Assembly: GCA_021795465.1 (NCBI GenBank)
Contig: JAJYPK010000016.1
Coordinates: forward strand, 1 to 36,685
Source: Bacillota bacterium
GTDB lineage: Bacteria; Bacillota; Sulfobacillia; Sulfobacillales; Sulfobacillaceae
Reading direction: 5' to 3'
DNA: 36,685 nucleotides
Shown here: positions 1 through 8,504 of the stretch, piece after piece
Position numbering within the stretch: the first letter of the stretch is position 1
Layout of the letters: each line of letters starts with the position of its first letter
Position numbers and translations under genes: made by a program
The notes under the pieces: model-generated
What the model saw: only the letters and a program-made list of their open reading frames with translations
What the model was told of the DNA's origin: nothing
Database searches by the model: none

Positions 1-2448
1 CAGACGGCTCCTCCCCCTCGGCCCACGGTGTATCAAGGTCATGTGATTCGTCTACTCACAGAACGTTTAAGATTGCAAAACTTGGCCGAAGATATTACGC
101 GCATGGATCTGGTGGCCTCCCATCGCGGTGTTGAGCACCGATTGCCTCATGGGTCCCTCGACGAACTCTCGCAAAGGTTGGTGCGTGAAAACCCGGTTGG
201 CCATACGGGTACTCTATCGGGCCGCATCGTTCTGACCGTCCATCCCACGGAAAGCACGCGTCGAACAATCCTCCAGCATATCCGGGCCATTAGTATGCAA
301 TTTCGGGAGTATCGCAACTTGCAGGGAGTAGCCCGATCGTACAAAGACGCTGAATTACGAGAAATGCTTCGCGTCTTGTGGCGTACCCCCAGCCAACGCG
401 CTAATCGACCGCAGGTGCGCGATGAAGTCGAACTCGGTCTTTTCTACCTCAAAGAAAGTTTAGTCGACGCGCTCACCGACATTCTCGTGGAACTCGATTG
501 GCTCTTGCCCGAGACTTCCGTACCCCGAATGGATTGGGCGATTGACTCCTGGATTGGGGGAGATCGGGATGGTCATCCCTTTGTCGATGCAAACATCACG
601 GCATTCACCTTGATGCGCCATCGCAACACCGCCCTATCGCTTTATGATGCACCCCTAGCCAGTGTGGAGCGCACCTTATCCGCATCACGAACCTATCTTG
701 GCGACACGCATAAATTAGAACCATGGCTGGCGGCTCAGCAAAAACACCACGCCATTGTTGCCGAATCGCTAGCACGGCAGTATCCCGAGGAACCTCTGCG
801 TCAGATGGTCGGCTTAATCCGGGCCAAGATAGCGGCGACCCAGGAGAATCTAGACGGCGGGTACCCGCATGCACAGGCCTTTGCCGAAGACATCCGGTAC
901 CTGGCTCGGCTCTGGGATCCTAATCCTCGACACTGGCCTTTGCCTCTAAAGCGGCTTCTGGTCCAAATTCGGACCTTTGGGTTTCACCTTGCAACCTTAG
1001 ACGTCCGCCAACATAGTCGGGTCCATGAACAGGCGATCAGCGAAATCCTAGGCCCCGAATATTTATCATGGACTGAACTCGAACGGATCCAAGCCCTAAG
1101 GAGACTCAGGGAGCATCCATTGCCGTGGATACCGGCGACGCCGAGCACAAGAGACTTGCGCGATCTCTTTGAGGTGGTGTCCCAGGCACGCCGCCAATAT
1201 ACGCCCAAAGCGGTGCAACGGTATTTAGTAAGTATGGCACATGAGCCCAGTGACCTTTTGGAAGTCTTGGTGTTAATGCATCTGGTGGACGAGGACCTCG
1301 ACCTGGCTATTGTGCCGGTGTTTGAAACCTTAAAAGACCTCAAGACTGCGAAGAGCACCCTCACAGCCCTTTTAGAGATCCCGATATGGTCTCAATATAT
1401 CGGGCGGCATAACCATACGATGGAAGTGATGTTAGGGTACTCCGATAGCACAAAAGATGCTGGCGTGTTTACGGGTTCCTGGGCTCTTTATCACGTGCAG
1501 CGCGACCTCTTGGCTTGGGGAGAGGCCAACGCCATCAACCTAAACTTTTTTCACGGTCGCGGCGGCACGTTAGGACGAGGCGGAGGGCCTACGTCTCGTG
1601 CCATCATGGCACAACCCCCGGAAACCCTATGGCATCCGTTTCGAATCACCCAACAAGGCGAGGTGCTATCCCAAAAGTTCCTCTTACCGGACATGGCCCA
1701 CCGGAGCCTCGAATTAATGCTCACCGCGCATCTAACGGCGGCCTTGTATCCGGGGCCCAACGTCGATAGCACGACCGAGGAATTTTTTGCTCCGCTGGTC
1801 GCCCGTGCTCTTGACGTGTATCGGGACTTCATTCACAGCCCGGGTTTTTGGGAATATTTCTTAGCGGTCACCCCGATCCGCGAGATGACTGCGCTCAATT
1901 GGGGATCACGCCCTTCCTGGCGGGAACAATTCCAATGGGAAGACTTGCGCGCCATTCCTTGGGTCTTCGCATGGAATCAAAATCGGATCGGCATTCCTGG
2001 ATGGTTCGGTGCAGGGTCCGCATTAGAACTAGCGTTGCAACAGCCCGGTGGTGCGAGTAGACTCCAAGAGCTTACACACACCTGGCCATTTTGGTCGACC
2101 ATGGTCCATAACCTTGAACTGGCTTTAGTAAAATCTGACCTCCATGTCTCCAAACATTATCAGTCGCTCGCAGATCCCGCCCTGGTACGGAGTTTTTGGC
2201 CAACCATCCAAGCAGAACGCACCCGACTGCATCAAGCACTCAAAGAGATTACCGGTAAACAGGGCCTCCTTCAAAAGAATCCCCGGCTGGCAAAGGCCGT
2301 GGTTTGGAGGAATCCCACCGTCGACGTCTTAAATTATCAACAAATAGACTTGTTAGCCCGATATCGTGATACGTCCGATGATCAACTGCTGTCCTTGATC
2401 GCGCAAACCATGGAGGGCATTGCGCTGGGCCTTCGAAATAGCGGATGA
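1..2448 (+). CDS. ppc: Phosphoenolpyruvate carboxylase, 5'-truncated by the window edge
   Basis: This enzyme carboxylates phosphoenolpyruvate with bicarbonate to oxaloacetate and refills the TCA cycle. The frame is open from base 1. A GTG at 28 could serve as a start, but the conserved VHPTE motif then falls only about 70 residues in, against about 138 in the E. coli enzyme, so the true start probably lies upstream of the window. From the GTG, the signature elements appear in order: VHPTESTRR (catalytic His, about residue 72), WIGGDRDG, GYSDSTKDAG, the glycine loop FHGRGGTLGRGGG, the LRAIPWVFAWNQNR block, and the C-terminal RNSG that ends bacterial PEPCs. The 3' end is therefore complete and nothing suggests a frameshift. 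It stands apart from the next gene on its strand by about 1.1 kb. The family assignment is very secure; only the 5' end is uncertain. Confidence 0.97.
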   Translation, partial: QTAPPPRPTVYQGHVIRLLTERLRLQNLAEDITRMDLVASHRGVEHRLPHGSLDELSQRLVRENPVGHTGTLSGRIVLTVHPTESTRRTILQHIRAISMQFREYRNLQGVARSYKDAELREMLRVLWRTPSQRANRPQVRDEVELGLFYLKESLVDALTDILVELDWLLPETSVPRMDWAIDSWIGGDRDGHPFVDANITAFTLMRHRNTALSLYDAPLASVERTLSASRTYLGDTHKLEPWLAAQQKHHAIVAESLARQYPEEPLRQMVGLIRAKIAATQENLDGGYPHAQAFAEDIRYLARLWDPNPRHWPLPLKRLLVQIRTFGFHLATLDVRQHSRVHEQAISEILGPEYLSWTELERIQALRRLREHPLPWIPATPSTRDLRDLFEVVSQARRQYTPKAVQRYLVSMAHEPSDLLEVLVLMHLVDEDLDLAIVPVFETLKDLKTAKSTLTALLEIPIWSQYIGRHNHTMEVMLGYSDSTKDAGVFTGSWALYHVQRDLLAWGEANAINLNFFHGRGGTLGRGGGPTSRAIMAQPPETLWHPFRITQQGEVLSQKFLLPDMAHRSLELMLTAHLTAALYPGPNVDSTTEEFFAPLVARALDVYRDFIHSPGFWEYFLAVTPIREMTALNWGSRPSWREQFQWEDLRAIPWVFAWNQNRIGIPGWFGAGSALELALQQPGGASRLQELTHTWPFWSTMVHNLELALVKSDLHVSKHYQSLADPALVRSFWPTIQAERTRLHQALKEITGKQGLLQKNPRLAKAVVWRNPTVDVLNYQQIDLLARYRDTSDDQLLSLIAQTMEGIALGLRNSG

Positions 2449-2624
2449 GAAACAAACGGTCATGATGTCAGAAGCTAAGGCTTGGATGGGCCGGAACGAC
2501 CATGTGCCAGCGTGTTGGCGAGGATCCGTTGCCAGGTCTTATTAGGATACAAACCCGAATAACGCATAAAATCGGCCCTTCAGTCGTTGCTTTCAAATCT
2601 GCGTCTGGTATTGACAGGTGCGGT

Positions 2625-2783
2625 TCACCCATGCGTGATTATCTTCCATGCCGCATTGACAACCCACCCGATCGCCAGCACCCACAGCAAAATTGGCAAC
2701 CAACGCCAGTGAGAATTTCGAAAAGTGATAGCCAATAGAGACGCAATCACCGCAAGGATAAGATTTCCCGCGATCACGCGCAT
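2625..2783 (-). CDS. Small two-helix membrane protein (52 aa), unknown function
   Basis: This short ORF is chosen because its ATG (2781-2783) is preceded by an excellent ribosome binding site, AGGAGGAGGTGAT, and because the product is clearly membrane-like. One hydrophobic helix spans about residues 3-20, a short basic, aromatic turn (RNSHWRW) follows, and a second helix spans about 28-46. The ORF could be extended upstream to 74 aa, but the extra residues are Gly/Arg-rich and lie across the ribosome binding site, so the short form is preferred. It is convergent with ppc and isolated. No family is recognised; proteins of this shape are common in Firmicutes and mostly uncharacterised. Confidence 0.6.
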   Translation of the reverse strand: MRVIAGNLILAVIASLLAITFRNSHWRWLPILLWVLAIGWVVNAAWKIITHG

Positions 2784-3460
2784 ATCACCTCCTCCTGTCC
2801 CCCCGAAAATTCTCGTTCCTGGGGTACGATCATGACCTAAGCCAAGCAAACATGGGCTCCCAAAGCCTTTTAACTTTTGGAACGCGATCCGACCGATATT
2901 GTTTAACTTCTCTTCCCTTCCTTTCTAGGCCCGTTGCCGTTGTCTGTGCCATTCATCCGGCCCATGCCCGATTCAACAACGGGCTCAACATTAACGAAAA
3001 CTGCAGAGTGTTCATCGTCATCGCCCGATGTGTGATCTGCTCATGGAGGTCCCACTGGTTTCCTTGCACGACCCTCAACTGACTTTCTATCGGACGACCT
3101 GTCACCGGGGTGGCCGCCCCACGCACGACCACCTTAGCGTCCCTCTGCAGGAGATATCAGACATCGTAACCTACAGTAAGCCACGCGGCCAAATGACTTG
3201 GGTGAATAATCGCCCCTCTACCAATAATTGACTGACAAATATTGGACCAAATACTTACCTACGTAGTCAGGACATGAAGCGGATACAACGCAGATTTCGA
3301 CTCATCACCGATGATACTCTCTCCAAGACGCCGTGATGAATAGAGTTAATCCCTAAGGTCTGATCGGGAAGATACTCTGGCCAGATTTTTTCGCGGGGGT
3401 CACCACCCACGACAATATGCAGGGATAGAGGAACCTCAATTATCCGGTGATGCATGAAAG
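2784..3460. other. Non-coding gap between the small membrane protein and the alcohol dehydrogenase promoter
   Basis: About 680 bases without a convincing gene. Several ORFs of 60-110 codons cross it on both strands, but none has a good ribosome binding site or a recognisable motif. One frame, about 3043-3231 on the plus strand, reads slightly protein-like (charged, no low complexity) and could be a gene remnant, but this cannot be supported from sequence alone. Confidence 0.4.
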
Positions 3461-3524
3461 TGGTATAGAATCCCCTGGTTTTCGGGATGGCTAAAGATAT
3501 TGGGAAAACCAGGGGGGTTTTTGT
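3461..3524 (+). promoter_or_regulatory. Promoter and 12-bp leader hairpin controlling the alcohol dehydrogenase
   Basis: An extended -10 element (TGGTATAGA, 3461-3469) lies just upstream of a perfect inverted repeat. The 5' arm CCCCTGGTTTTC is at 3472-3483 and the 3' arm GAAAACCAGGGG at 3504-3515, with a 20-nt loop. GG and TTTTT (3516-3522) follow, and the TTG start codon is at 3525. The transcript would begin inside or just before the 5' arm. The hairpin has the form of an intrinsic terminator, and its 3' arm also contains the G-rich ribosome binding site (AGGGGGG, 3511-3517). It could act by transcriptional attenuation, by sequestering the ribosome binding site, or simply stop upstream read-through. 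Confidence 0.6.
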
Positions 3525-4697
3525 TTGAAAGCGGTCGTATACCATGCACCCTATGAGGTGCGTGTTGAAGAAGTCGCCATTCCACGAATCCAAGATCCCG
3601 CCGATGCCGTCGTGCGACTCACCTCTAGTGCACTCTGCGGTAGCGATTTACATATGTATCAGGGACGTATTGTGCCGGAGCCCGGTCTGATTTTGGGACA
3701 TGAGGGGATGGGCGTTATTGAAGAGGTGGGATCCTCTGTGCGGCTTCGAAAGAAGGGCGAACGAGTGGTGATGCCCGCACACCTTTTCTGTGGAGTTTGC
3801 GTCAAATGTGCTGAAGGCATCACAGCAGAATGTCTTACGATGCGTCCTGGAAAGGTTGGGGCAGCATTTGGCTATGCCGGCGAAGGACACTATCCTGGGA
3901 TGCAAGCGGAGTGGGTTCGTGTGCCCTATGCGGATGCCAATTGTGTTCCTTTGCCGGGCACTCCGGGGGATGATCAAGAAGATGACTTCCTCATGTTGGC
4001 CGATGCGTTGGTCAGTGGTTGGCACGCAGCAGATTTGGCCCGTGTCCAGGGCACTTCGACTGTAGCCGTCTTTGGTGCGGGTCCCATCGGCCTATTAACC
4101 GTCATGAGCCTCCTGATGCGAGGGGCGGGTCTCGTGTTTTCGGTCGATTACATCGTTGAAAGACTAGGTTTGGCCCAAGAGTTGGGAGCCATTCCTGTTA
4201 ACTTTCAAGCAAGCGATCCAGTCGACCAAATTCGCGAATATCGTAAACAGCACGGGATCCCACCTGGGGAGGGGTCCCTTGACGGCGTGGATGCGGCCAT
4301 TGACGCGGTGGGATTCCAAGCATTAGATCGGTCGGACCCGACCGTCGAAAATCCGAATCAGGTCATTCAAGACATGGCCCGTCTGGTTAACCCCGGTGGG
4401 ACCCTAGGAATTATCGGCGTTTATGTTAAAAAAGACCCCCGTCCCACCGCAGGCGAAGGTGCCGACGGCAGTTTGAGAGTACCATGGGGACAGCTTTTCT
4501 CCAAGGATGTGACCATCGGCATGGGACGTACCAACGACCGCCAGTATACCCGTCGCATGCGTGACTTGGTGATGTCCGGCCGGGTCCATCCCGGGAGAAT
4601 CGTTACACATCACATACCGCTTGAGGCTGCCCCTGACGGCTATCGACTCTTTGCTAAGAGGACCGACGGCGTCATCAAAGTGGTGTTCCATCCGTGA
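3525..4697 (+). CDS. Zinc-dependent alcohol dehydrogenase, glutathione-independent formaldehyde dehydrogenase-like
   Basis: This is a medium-chain NAD-dependent dehydrogenase of 390 residues, the length typical of the formaldehyde dehydrogenase/dismutase (FdhA-like) branch. Catalytic zinc ligands are visible at Cys38 (CGSDLH) and His59-Glu60 (GHEGMG). The structural zinc site is the complete Cys89/92/95/103 set. The Rossmann motif VAVFGAGPIGLL lies near residue 180. The characteristic insert before the C-terminal VNPGGTLGIIGVY block supports the FdhA-like assignment over a simple ethanol dehydrogenase. The TTG start at 3525 gives the canonical MKAVVYH N-terminus and sits 7 nt behind a G-rich ribosome binding site that lies inside a hairpin. 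The gene is monocistronic. The substrate could be formaldehyde or another small aldehyde or alcohol; the sequence does not decide. Confidence 0.9.
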   Translation: MKAVVYHAPYEVRVEEVAIPRIQDPADAVVRLTSSALCGSDLHMYQGRIVPEPGLILGHEGMGVIEEVGSSVRLRKKGERVVMPAHLFCGVCVKCAEGITAECLTMRPGKVGAAFGYAGEGHYPGMQAEWVRVPYADANCVPLPGTPGDDQEDDFLMLADALVSGWHAADLARVQGTSTVAVFGAGPIGLLTVMSLLMRGAGLVFSVDYIVERLGLAQELGAIPVNFQASDPVDQIREYRKQHGIPPGEGSLDGVDAAIDAVGFQALDRSDPTVENPNQVIQDMARLVNPGGTLGIIGVYVKKDPRPTAGEGADGSLRVPWGQLFSKDVTIGMGRTNDRQYTRRMRDLVMSGRVHPGRIVTHHIPLEAAPDGYRLFAKRTDGVIKVVFHP

Positions 4698-4966
4698 ACT
4701 CTGAGCGAGGGGTGGGACCGCAGGAATTCCGCCTGTTCGACTCCGAGCCGCTTGTAGTTCTGCGTGGAACGGTTCATGTCGATCGGACCCGTATTTAGAG
4801 CCACAACTCATTGATCTAGATTGGTGGACACATACTAATATACGAGCACAGCCGGAAAGACCCTAGGTCGTCGACAGGTATCACTTCTGGGGAAACTGGG
4901 GAGTACTTTTGCGGTAGCCGAGAGTCTTTGAGGCATTCTCGGATGCCGCGTTGCATCCTGGGAGGT

Positions 4967-5950
4967 TCAAGCGATGCGAGCCAAAAGCCACACTAAAATA
5001 GCGCCGATTGTTTCAGGGTCGAGTATGGCGTCAACCGCATTGTAACCTTGCGACACCTCCCCGACGGTCAATTGAGTGCGTGCTTTTGGTTCATATTTCA
5101 AGACGTGGTTGGCGTTATCAGGGAACAGCAGGACTACGTCCACATGGCCGGACGCAGCGTGCGTCAGACGTTCTCCATCGTTCTCCCAGTCGATTTGCAT
5201 GTCCTTTTTTCCGATGATCACCAAGACCGGACCATCCACCTTCTCCAGAAGGATCGCGGCGTCGACCGACCACAATTCCCGAGCAAATGGAAGGTTGGCA
5301 GGAGATTCCAGCGATTTTAGAAGCAACTGAATGCTTTCGGGTAAGGCCGGATCGGGCGCGACCGGTTGGCCGTCGAGAAAACGGGCGATAGCTGAATCGT
5401 AAAGAACCATGAATGCCTCTTTATTGGGAAGGGTGTTGGCCTCGACCGCAAGCTGGGATCGTGCGACGACTCCCACCGCACGTCCCGGCGGTCCTGTCAG
5501 AATAATCCCAGCCAAAGGCACCATAGGGGTCGCGAGCTGATAATTGAGAACGTGTAAGGTGCCTTCGCTGTTGCCGAGACCGTAGATATGGCTGACGTCG
5601 ATGTCTGGTCTCTCTGCCAAGAGGTCCACGGCTCCCAAAAGCTCCTCGACATGGGATGACATGCTAATCTGGCCCAAGAGATGCGCTACATTCGCCTGAG
5701 CATGAGGCCCTGAGACTCGCTTGTCGTAGCGCAATGAGGCGATTCCCGCCTCGGCCAAGGCTTCTGCGATGAGACGGGCGCTGCCGTTTGTTCCCGGTAC
5801 GAGCGGCGAATTCCAGTCGCGATCCGTAGGACCGCTACCCGCCACCATCACGACTGCCGGAAAAGGGCCGGGTCCAGGAGGCAATACGAGTGTGCCATAC
5901 ACGGTGGTTGGTCCCAATTTCCACTGCACATCGATGCTCCGTCCGCTCAT
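4967..5950 (-). CDS. Alpha/beta hydrolase (esterase/peptidase-like), 327 aa
   Basis: A serine hydrolase of the alpha/beta fold. The oxyanion-hole strand is VAGSGPTDRD (about residues 36-45), followed by the nucleophile elbow GLGNSEG with Ser128. Asp250 (GKKD) and His282 (NANH) are the likely acid and base. The start ATG at 5948-5950 is chosen because AGGAGGG lies six bases upstream and the next residues enter directly into the predicted fold. The frame stays open for another 53 codons to 6109, but that extension has no usable ribosome binding site. It could be a remnant of an extra N-terminal domain such as those on related bacterial hydrolases. The gene is 174 nt behind the nitrilase gene on the same strand and may be co-transcribed. 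The substrate is unknown. Confidence 0.82.
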   Translation of the reverse strand: MSGRSIDVQWKLGPTTVYGTLVLPPGPGPFPAVVMVAGSGPTDRDWNSPLVPGTNGSARLIAEALAEAGIASLRYDKRVSGPHAQANVAHLLGQISMSSHVEELLGAVDLLAERPDIDVSHIYGLGNSEGTLHVLNYQLATPMVPLAGIILTGPPGRAVGVVARSQLAVEANTLPNKEAFMVLYDSAIARFLDGQPVAPDPALPESIQLLLKSLESPANLPFARELWSVDAAILLEKVDGPVLVIIGKKDMQIDWENDGERLTHAASGHVDVVLLFPDNANHVLKYEPKARTQLTVGEVSQGYNAVDAILDPETIGAILVWLLARIA

Positions 5951-6124
5951 AGTCCGCCCTCCTAATAAGTCAGAAATCCCGGCCATTAGTTTCTTATACA
6001 CGCCTGGTTGTCGGCACATCACTCCCATGGTGCCATTCAGCGATGCCGGATTAGACGTTTTCCTCTCTATTTCACCCTCCACAACATAGGATCTTTTCAG
6101 TCTGACCATTCCTATGAGTCTTTC

Positions 6125-6952
6125 TTACTCTTGATTAAAGGTCCAGCATTCGGTATGGGGTCCTTCTGTATGGGTTGCACCGGGCCAACGGATCCTCCGT
6201 TCCTCCAGGTAATTATAATCTTTGCGACTCTGAGTCACCTGGCAAATATCCAAGTCGGCTGAGAGGAGTCCCTCGTCATCGTGGTCTAGTGCCGCCAAGA
6301 TGTCCCCGTAAGGGCTTGCTACACAACTTTCCCCCACGAATCGCATGCTTCCACTGGTTCCGACCAAATTCGCCGATACCAAAAAAATCTGGTTTTCTTG
6401 AGCGCGCGCCCTGATTGCAGTTCGATGCACGGGACCATAGGGCGCCATATTGCCATTGGTCAGCAACACCAATTGAGATCCTAACAACGCTGCGGTACGA
6501 GCCGTTTCCGGAAATTCCACATCATAGCAAATCATCAGTCCCACCGGTATATCTTGGATGCTCCCCCGGCACATCGTGCTTCCGGGGGACATCCAACGTT
6601 CGTTCCGCCATAAATGGATTTTTCGGTAGACCCATGACAACCCATTTGGACCTAGAACCACCGACGTGTTGTAAATCTGTTGTTCCAAACGCTCCGCCAT
6701 GCCCGCTACGAGGTAGGTATCATAGATCCGAGCCAGGCGTTGTAGTTCTTGGACAATGGGTCCATTTAACGGTTCGGCCATGGCACGGACCTGGTCTTCG
6801 TCGGCGAATCCCATAACATAGGCTTCAGGAAAGAGCACCACATCATGGTCGGACGCTGCCATGCGCATCACTTCGTGCATGCGAGCGATATTTTTATCCA
6901 CATCGCCATGAATACATTCAAGTTGGGCCGCCGCCACTCGCAGTTGTGTCAT
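6125..6952 (-). CDS. Carbon-nitrogen hydrolase (nitrilase superfamily amidase)
   Basis: Members of this superfamily hydrolyse amides, carbamoyl amines or nitriles with a Glu-Lys-Cys catalytic triad. All three are in place: Glu43 (LFPEAY), Lys111 (YRKIHLW) and Cys142 (MICYDVEFPE). The length of 275 residues is typical of omega-amidase and N-carbamoylputrescine amidase relatives, not of true nitrilases, which are longer. The ATG is preceded by GAGAGGGA at a short spacing. It lies 36 nt behind the amino-acid permease gene, so the two are probably one transcript. Together with gabT they suggest that an amide or carbamoyl derivative of an omega-amino acid or polyamine is imported, deamidated and transaminated. 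That pathway is inferred from context; the exact substrate cannot be read from the sequence. Confidence 0.9.
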   Translation of the reverse strand: MTQLRVAAAQLECIHGDVDKNIARMHEVMRMAASDHDVVLFPEAYVMGFADEDQVRAMAEPLNGPIVQELQRLARIYDTYLVAGMAERLEQQIYNTSVVLGPNGLSWVYRKIHLWRNERWMSPGSTMCRGSIQDIPVGLMICYDVEFPETARTAALLGSQLVLLTNGNMAPYGPVHRTAIRARAQENQIFLVSANLVGTSGSMRFVGESCVASPYGDILAALDHDDEGLLSADLDICQVTQSRKDYNYLEERRIRWPGATHTEGPHTECWTFNQE

Positions 6953-6988
6953 AGAGTCCCTCTCTGGTTCAGGATAGCGGTTAAGTGT

Positions 6989-8401
6989 CTACTCGTCCGC
7001 GACAATGCTTCCGACTCTCTCCCGTAAGTCAGGAATCTGCCGTTGGCGGATCATCGCATAAATTAAGCCCAGCACGAGCACTGCGAGAATTATCCATGGA
7101 AAGAGATTAAACGGCGACGGCTGTCCCGGTTGAATTAAACCCCACAGGGGAAGGATCAGGAACGCGATCCCTAAGCCAGGGATAATCAGATGCCGCCAAG
7201 CCGAAAATATTTTTTTGTGATGCCGCCAATAATAGACAGGAAGCGCTACGTTAAGCACGAGGTAGACCAAGGCAATCGGGATGGTCCCAAGAGCTCCCAT
7301 TTCCCCAGCCATAGTAAGGGCGCCTCCATGACTGGCCCAAATAAGGGTCATGACCAAAGCAAAGACCGAATAAATCGTCAAAGCCATCGAGGGCGTTCCA
7401 AACCGACTGACTCTTCCGAGCCCAAATGGTAGCAATCCTTCTCGCCCGGCACTAAAAATGATCCGCGTTTGCGATGTCGTGGCTCCTAGCAATGACGAGA
7501 AGGTACTGGTCAAACCCGCTAGATAGACCAAAATCGAAAACGGTCCTAAGGCTCGACTCGCCGCCGTCACAAACGGAACCGCCTGGCTAGCAATGGTCGA
7601 CGCCTGGTTATGAAATGCAACGGAGGTGGCCCAGGCCATGAACACATATAACACAGCTACAAAGATGGTGGCGGTGTAAATAGCTTTAGGCACGGCCTTT
7701 CGTGCATCCCGGGTCTCTTCGACCATAGCGCCCGGGTTGCCCACGCCGATAAACATAAAAATTGCCAAGGGAAACGCCAGACCCATTCCAGACAATCCAT
7801 TCTTCACTAAGCCCGGTTGAAAACTTGCGAAATTTATGTGGGACGCCTGCGACACCAGCATGGCCACAATGCTCACAAGAATCAGGAGCAACTCAAACGC
7901 AAAAGAGGCCATCGCCCAACGCGCAGAGATTTTCACCCCACGATACACAAGATAGCTGACTCCCGCCACAAAGATGATCGTAATGGGTTCCCACGGCACT
8001 GTAACATGCAAGAACTGTTTTATCATCAGTGTCGTCCAACCACCCATGACCGCCATAACATAACCGACGGCAACAATATATCCAAAGCCCAAGGCCCAGG
8101 CCGTCATCACCCCAGGAATTGGTCCGAAGGTTTTTCCGATATAAGAAATATACGATCCCGGGCTCGGTGAAACCTTCGTGAATTCCGCCAGACTATTGAT
8201 TTTTAATAGGATGGCGATTGCGGCCACAATAATAGCCAAGGGACTAGCCACCCCGGCCGCTCCAGCAATGACCGCAAAGGAAAAGAAGAAGCTCATCGCT
8301 GGGGCCGTATCGGCAAGAGAAACCCCTAAAATATCCGTCGTAGAGAGCGAATTCGCCATCAGTCGCGCCGGTTTGGCACTCGTCACTCGTGATTTCGTCA
8401 T
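6989..8401 (-). CDS. APC-family amino-acid permease
   Basis: A 470-residue integral membrane protein with about 12 hydrophobic segments, typical of the amino acid-polyamine-organocation superfamily. The N-terminal part carries the conserved helix-1 pattern around LADTAPAMSF and a helix with PSPGSYISYIGKTFG. The middle carries FMFIGVGNPGAMVEETRDARKAVPKAI, which corresponds to the conserved FxGFE...EE..NP..PRAI-type block of APC transporters. The ATG has AAGGTGG upstream. The gene lies 103 nt downstream of gabT and 36 nt upstream of the nitrilase gene. It is the likely importer for the compound those enzymes degrade, for example GABA, beta-alanine or a polyamine derivative; the substrate is inferred only. 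Confidence 0.9.
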   Translation of the reverse strand: MTKSRVTSAKPARLMANSLSTTDILGVSLADTAPAMSFFFSFAVIAGAAGVASPLAIIVAAIAILLKINSLAEFTKVSPSPGSYISYIGKTFGPIPGVMTAWALGFGYIVAVGYVMAVMGGWTTLMIKQFLHVTVPWEPITIIFVAGVSYLVYRGVKISARWAMASFAFELLLILVSIVAMLVSQASHINFASFQPGLVKNGLSGMGLAFPLAIFMFIGVGNPGAMVEETRDARKAVPKAIYTATIFVAVLYVFMAWATSVAFHNQASTIASQAVPFVTAASRALGPFSILVYLAGLTSTFSSLLGATTSQTRIIFSAGREGLLPFGLGRVSRFGTPSMALTIYSVFALVMTLIWASHGGALTMAGEMGALGTIPIALVYLVLNVALPVYYWRHHKKIFSAWRHLIIPGLGIAFLILPLWGLIQPGQPSPFNLFPWIILAVLVLGLIYAMIRQRQIPDLRERVGSIVADE

Positions 8402-8504
8402 GGGATACCACCTTCGTTTCGTATTGTATTCCCCAGGCCATTCGTCATATTAGTCTGACTCCCGATGCCGGACCGAATTATGTTCCAGGGTCCGCCCGGC
8501 ATCA

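Noticed and set aside
4709-4722. T-box-like string (GGGGTGGGACCGCA) after the alcohol dehydrogenase
   Set aside because: It matches most of the T-box antiterminator core, but the required stem I would lie within the dehydrogenase coding sequence, no terminator follows, and the next genes are on the opposite strand.
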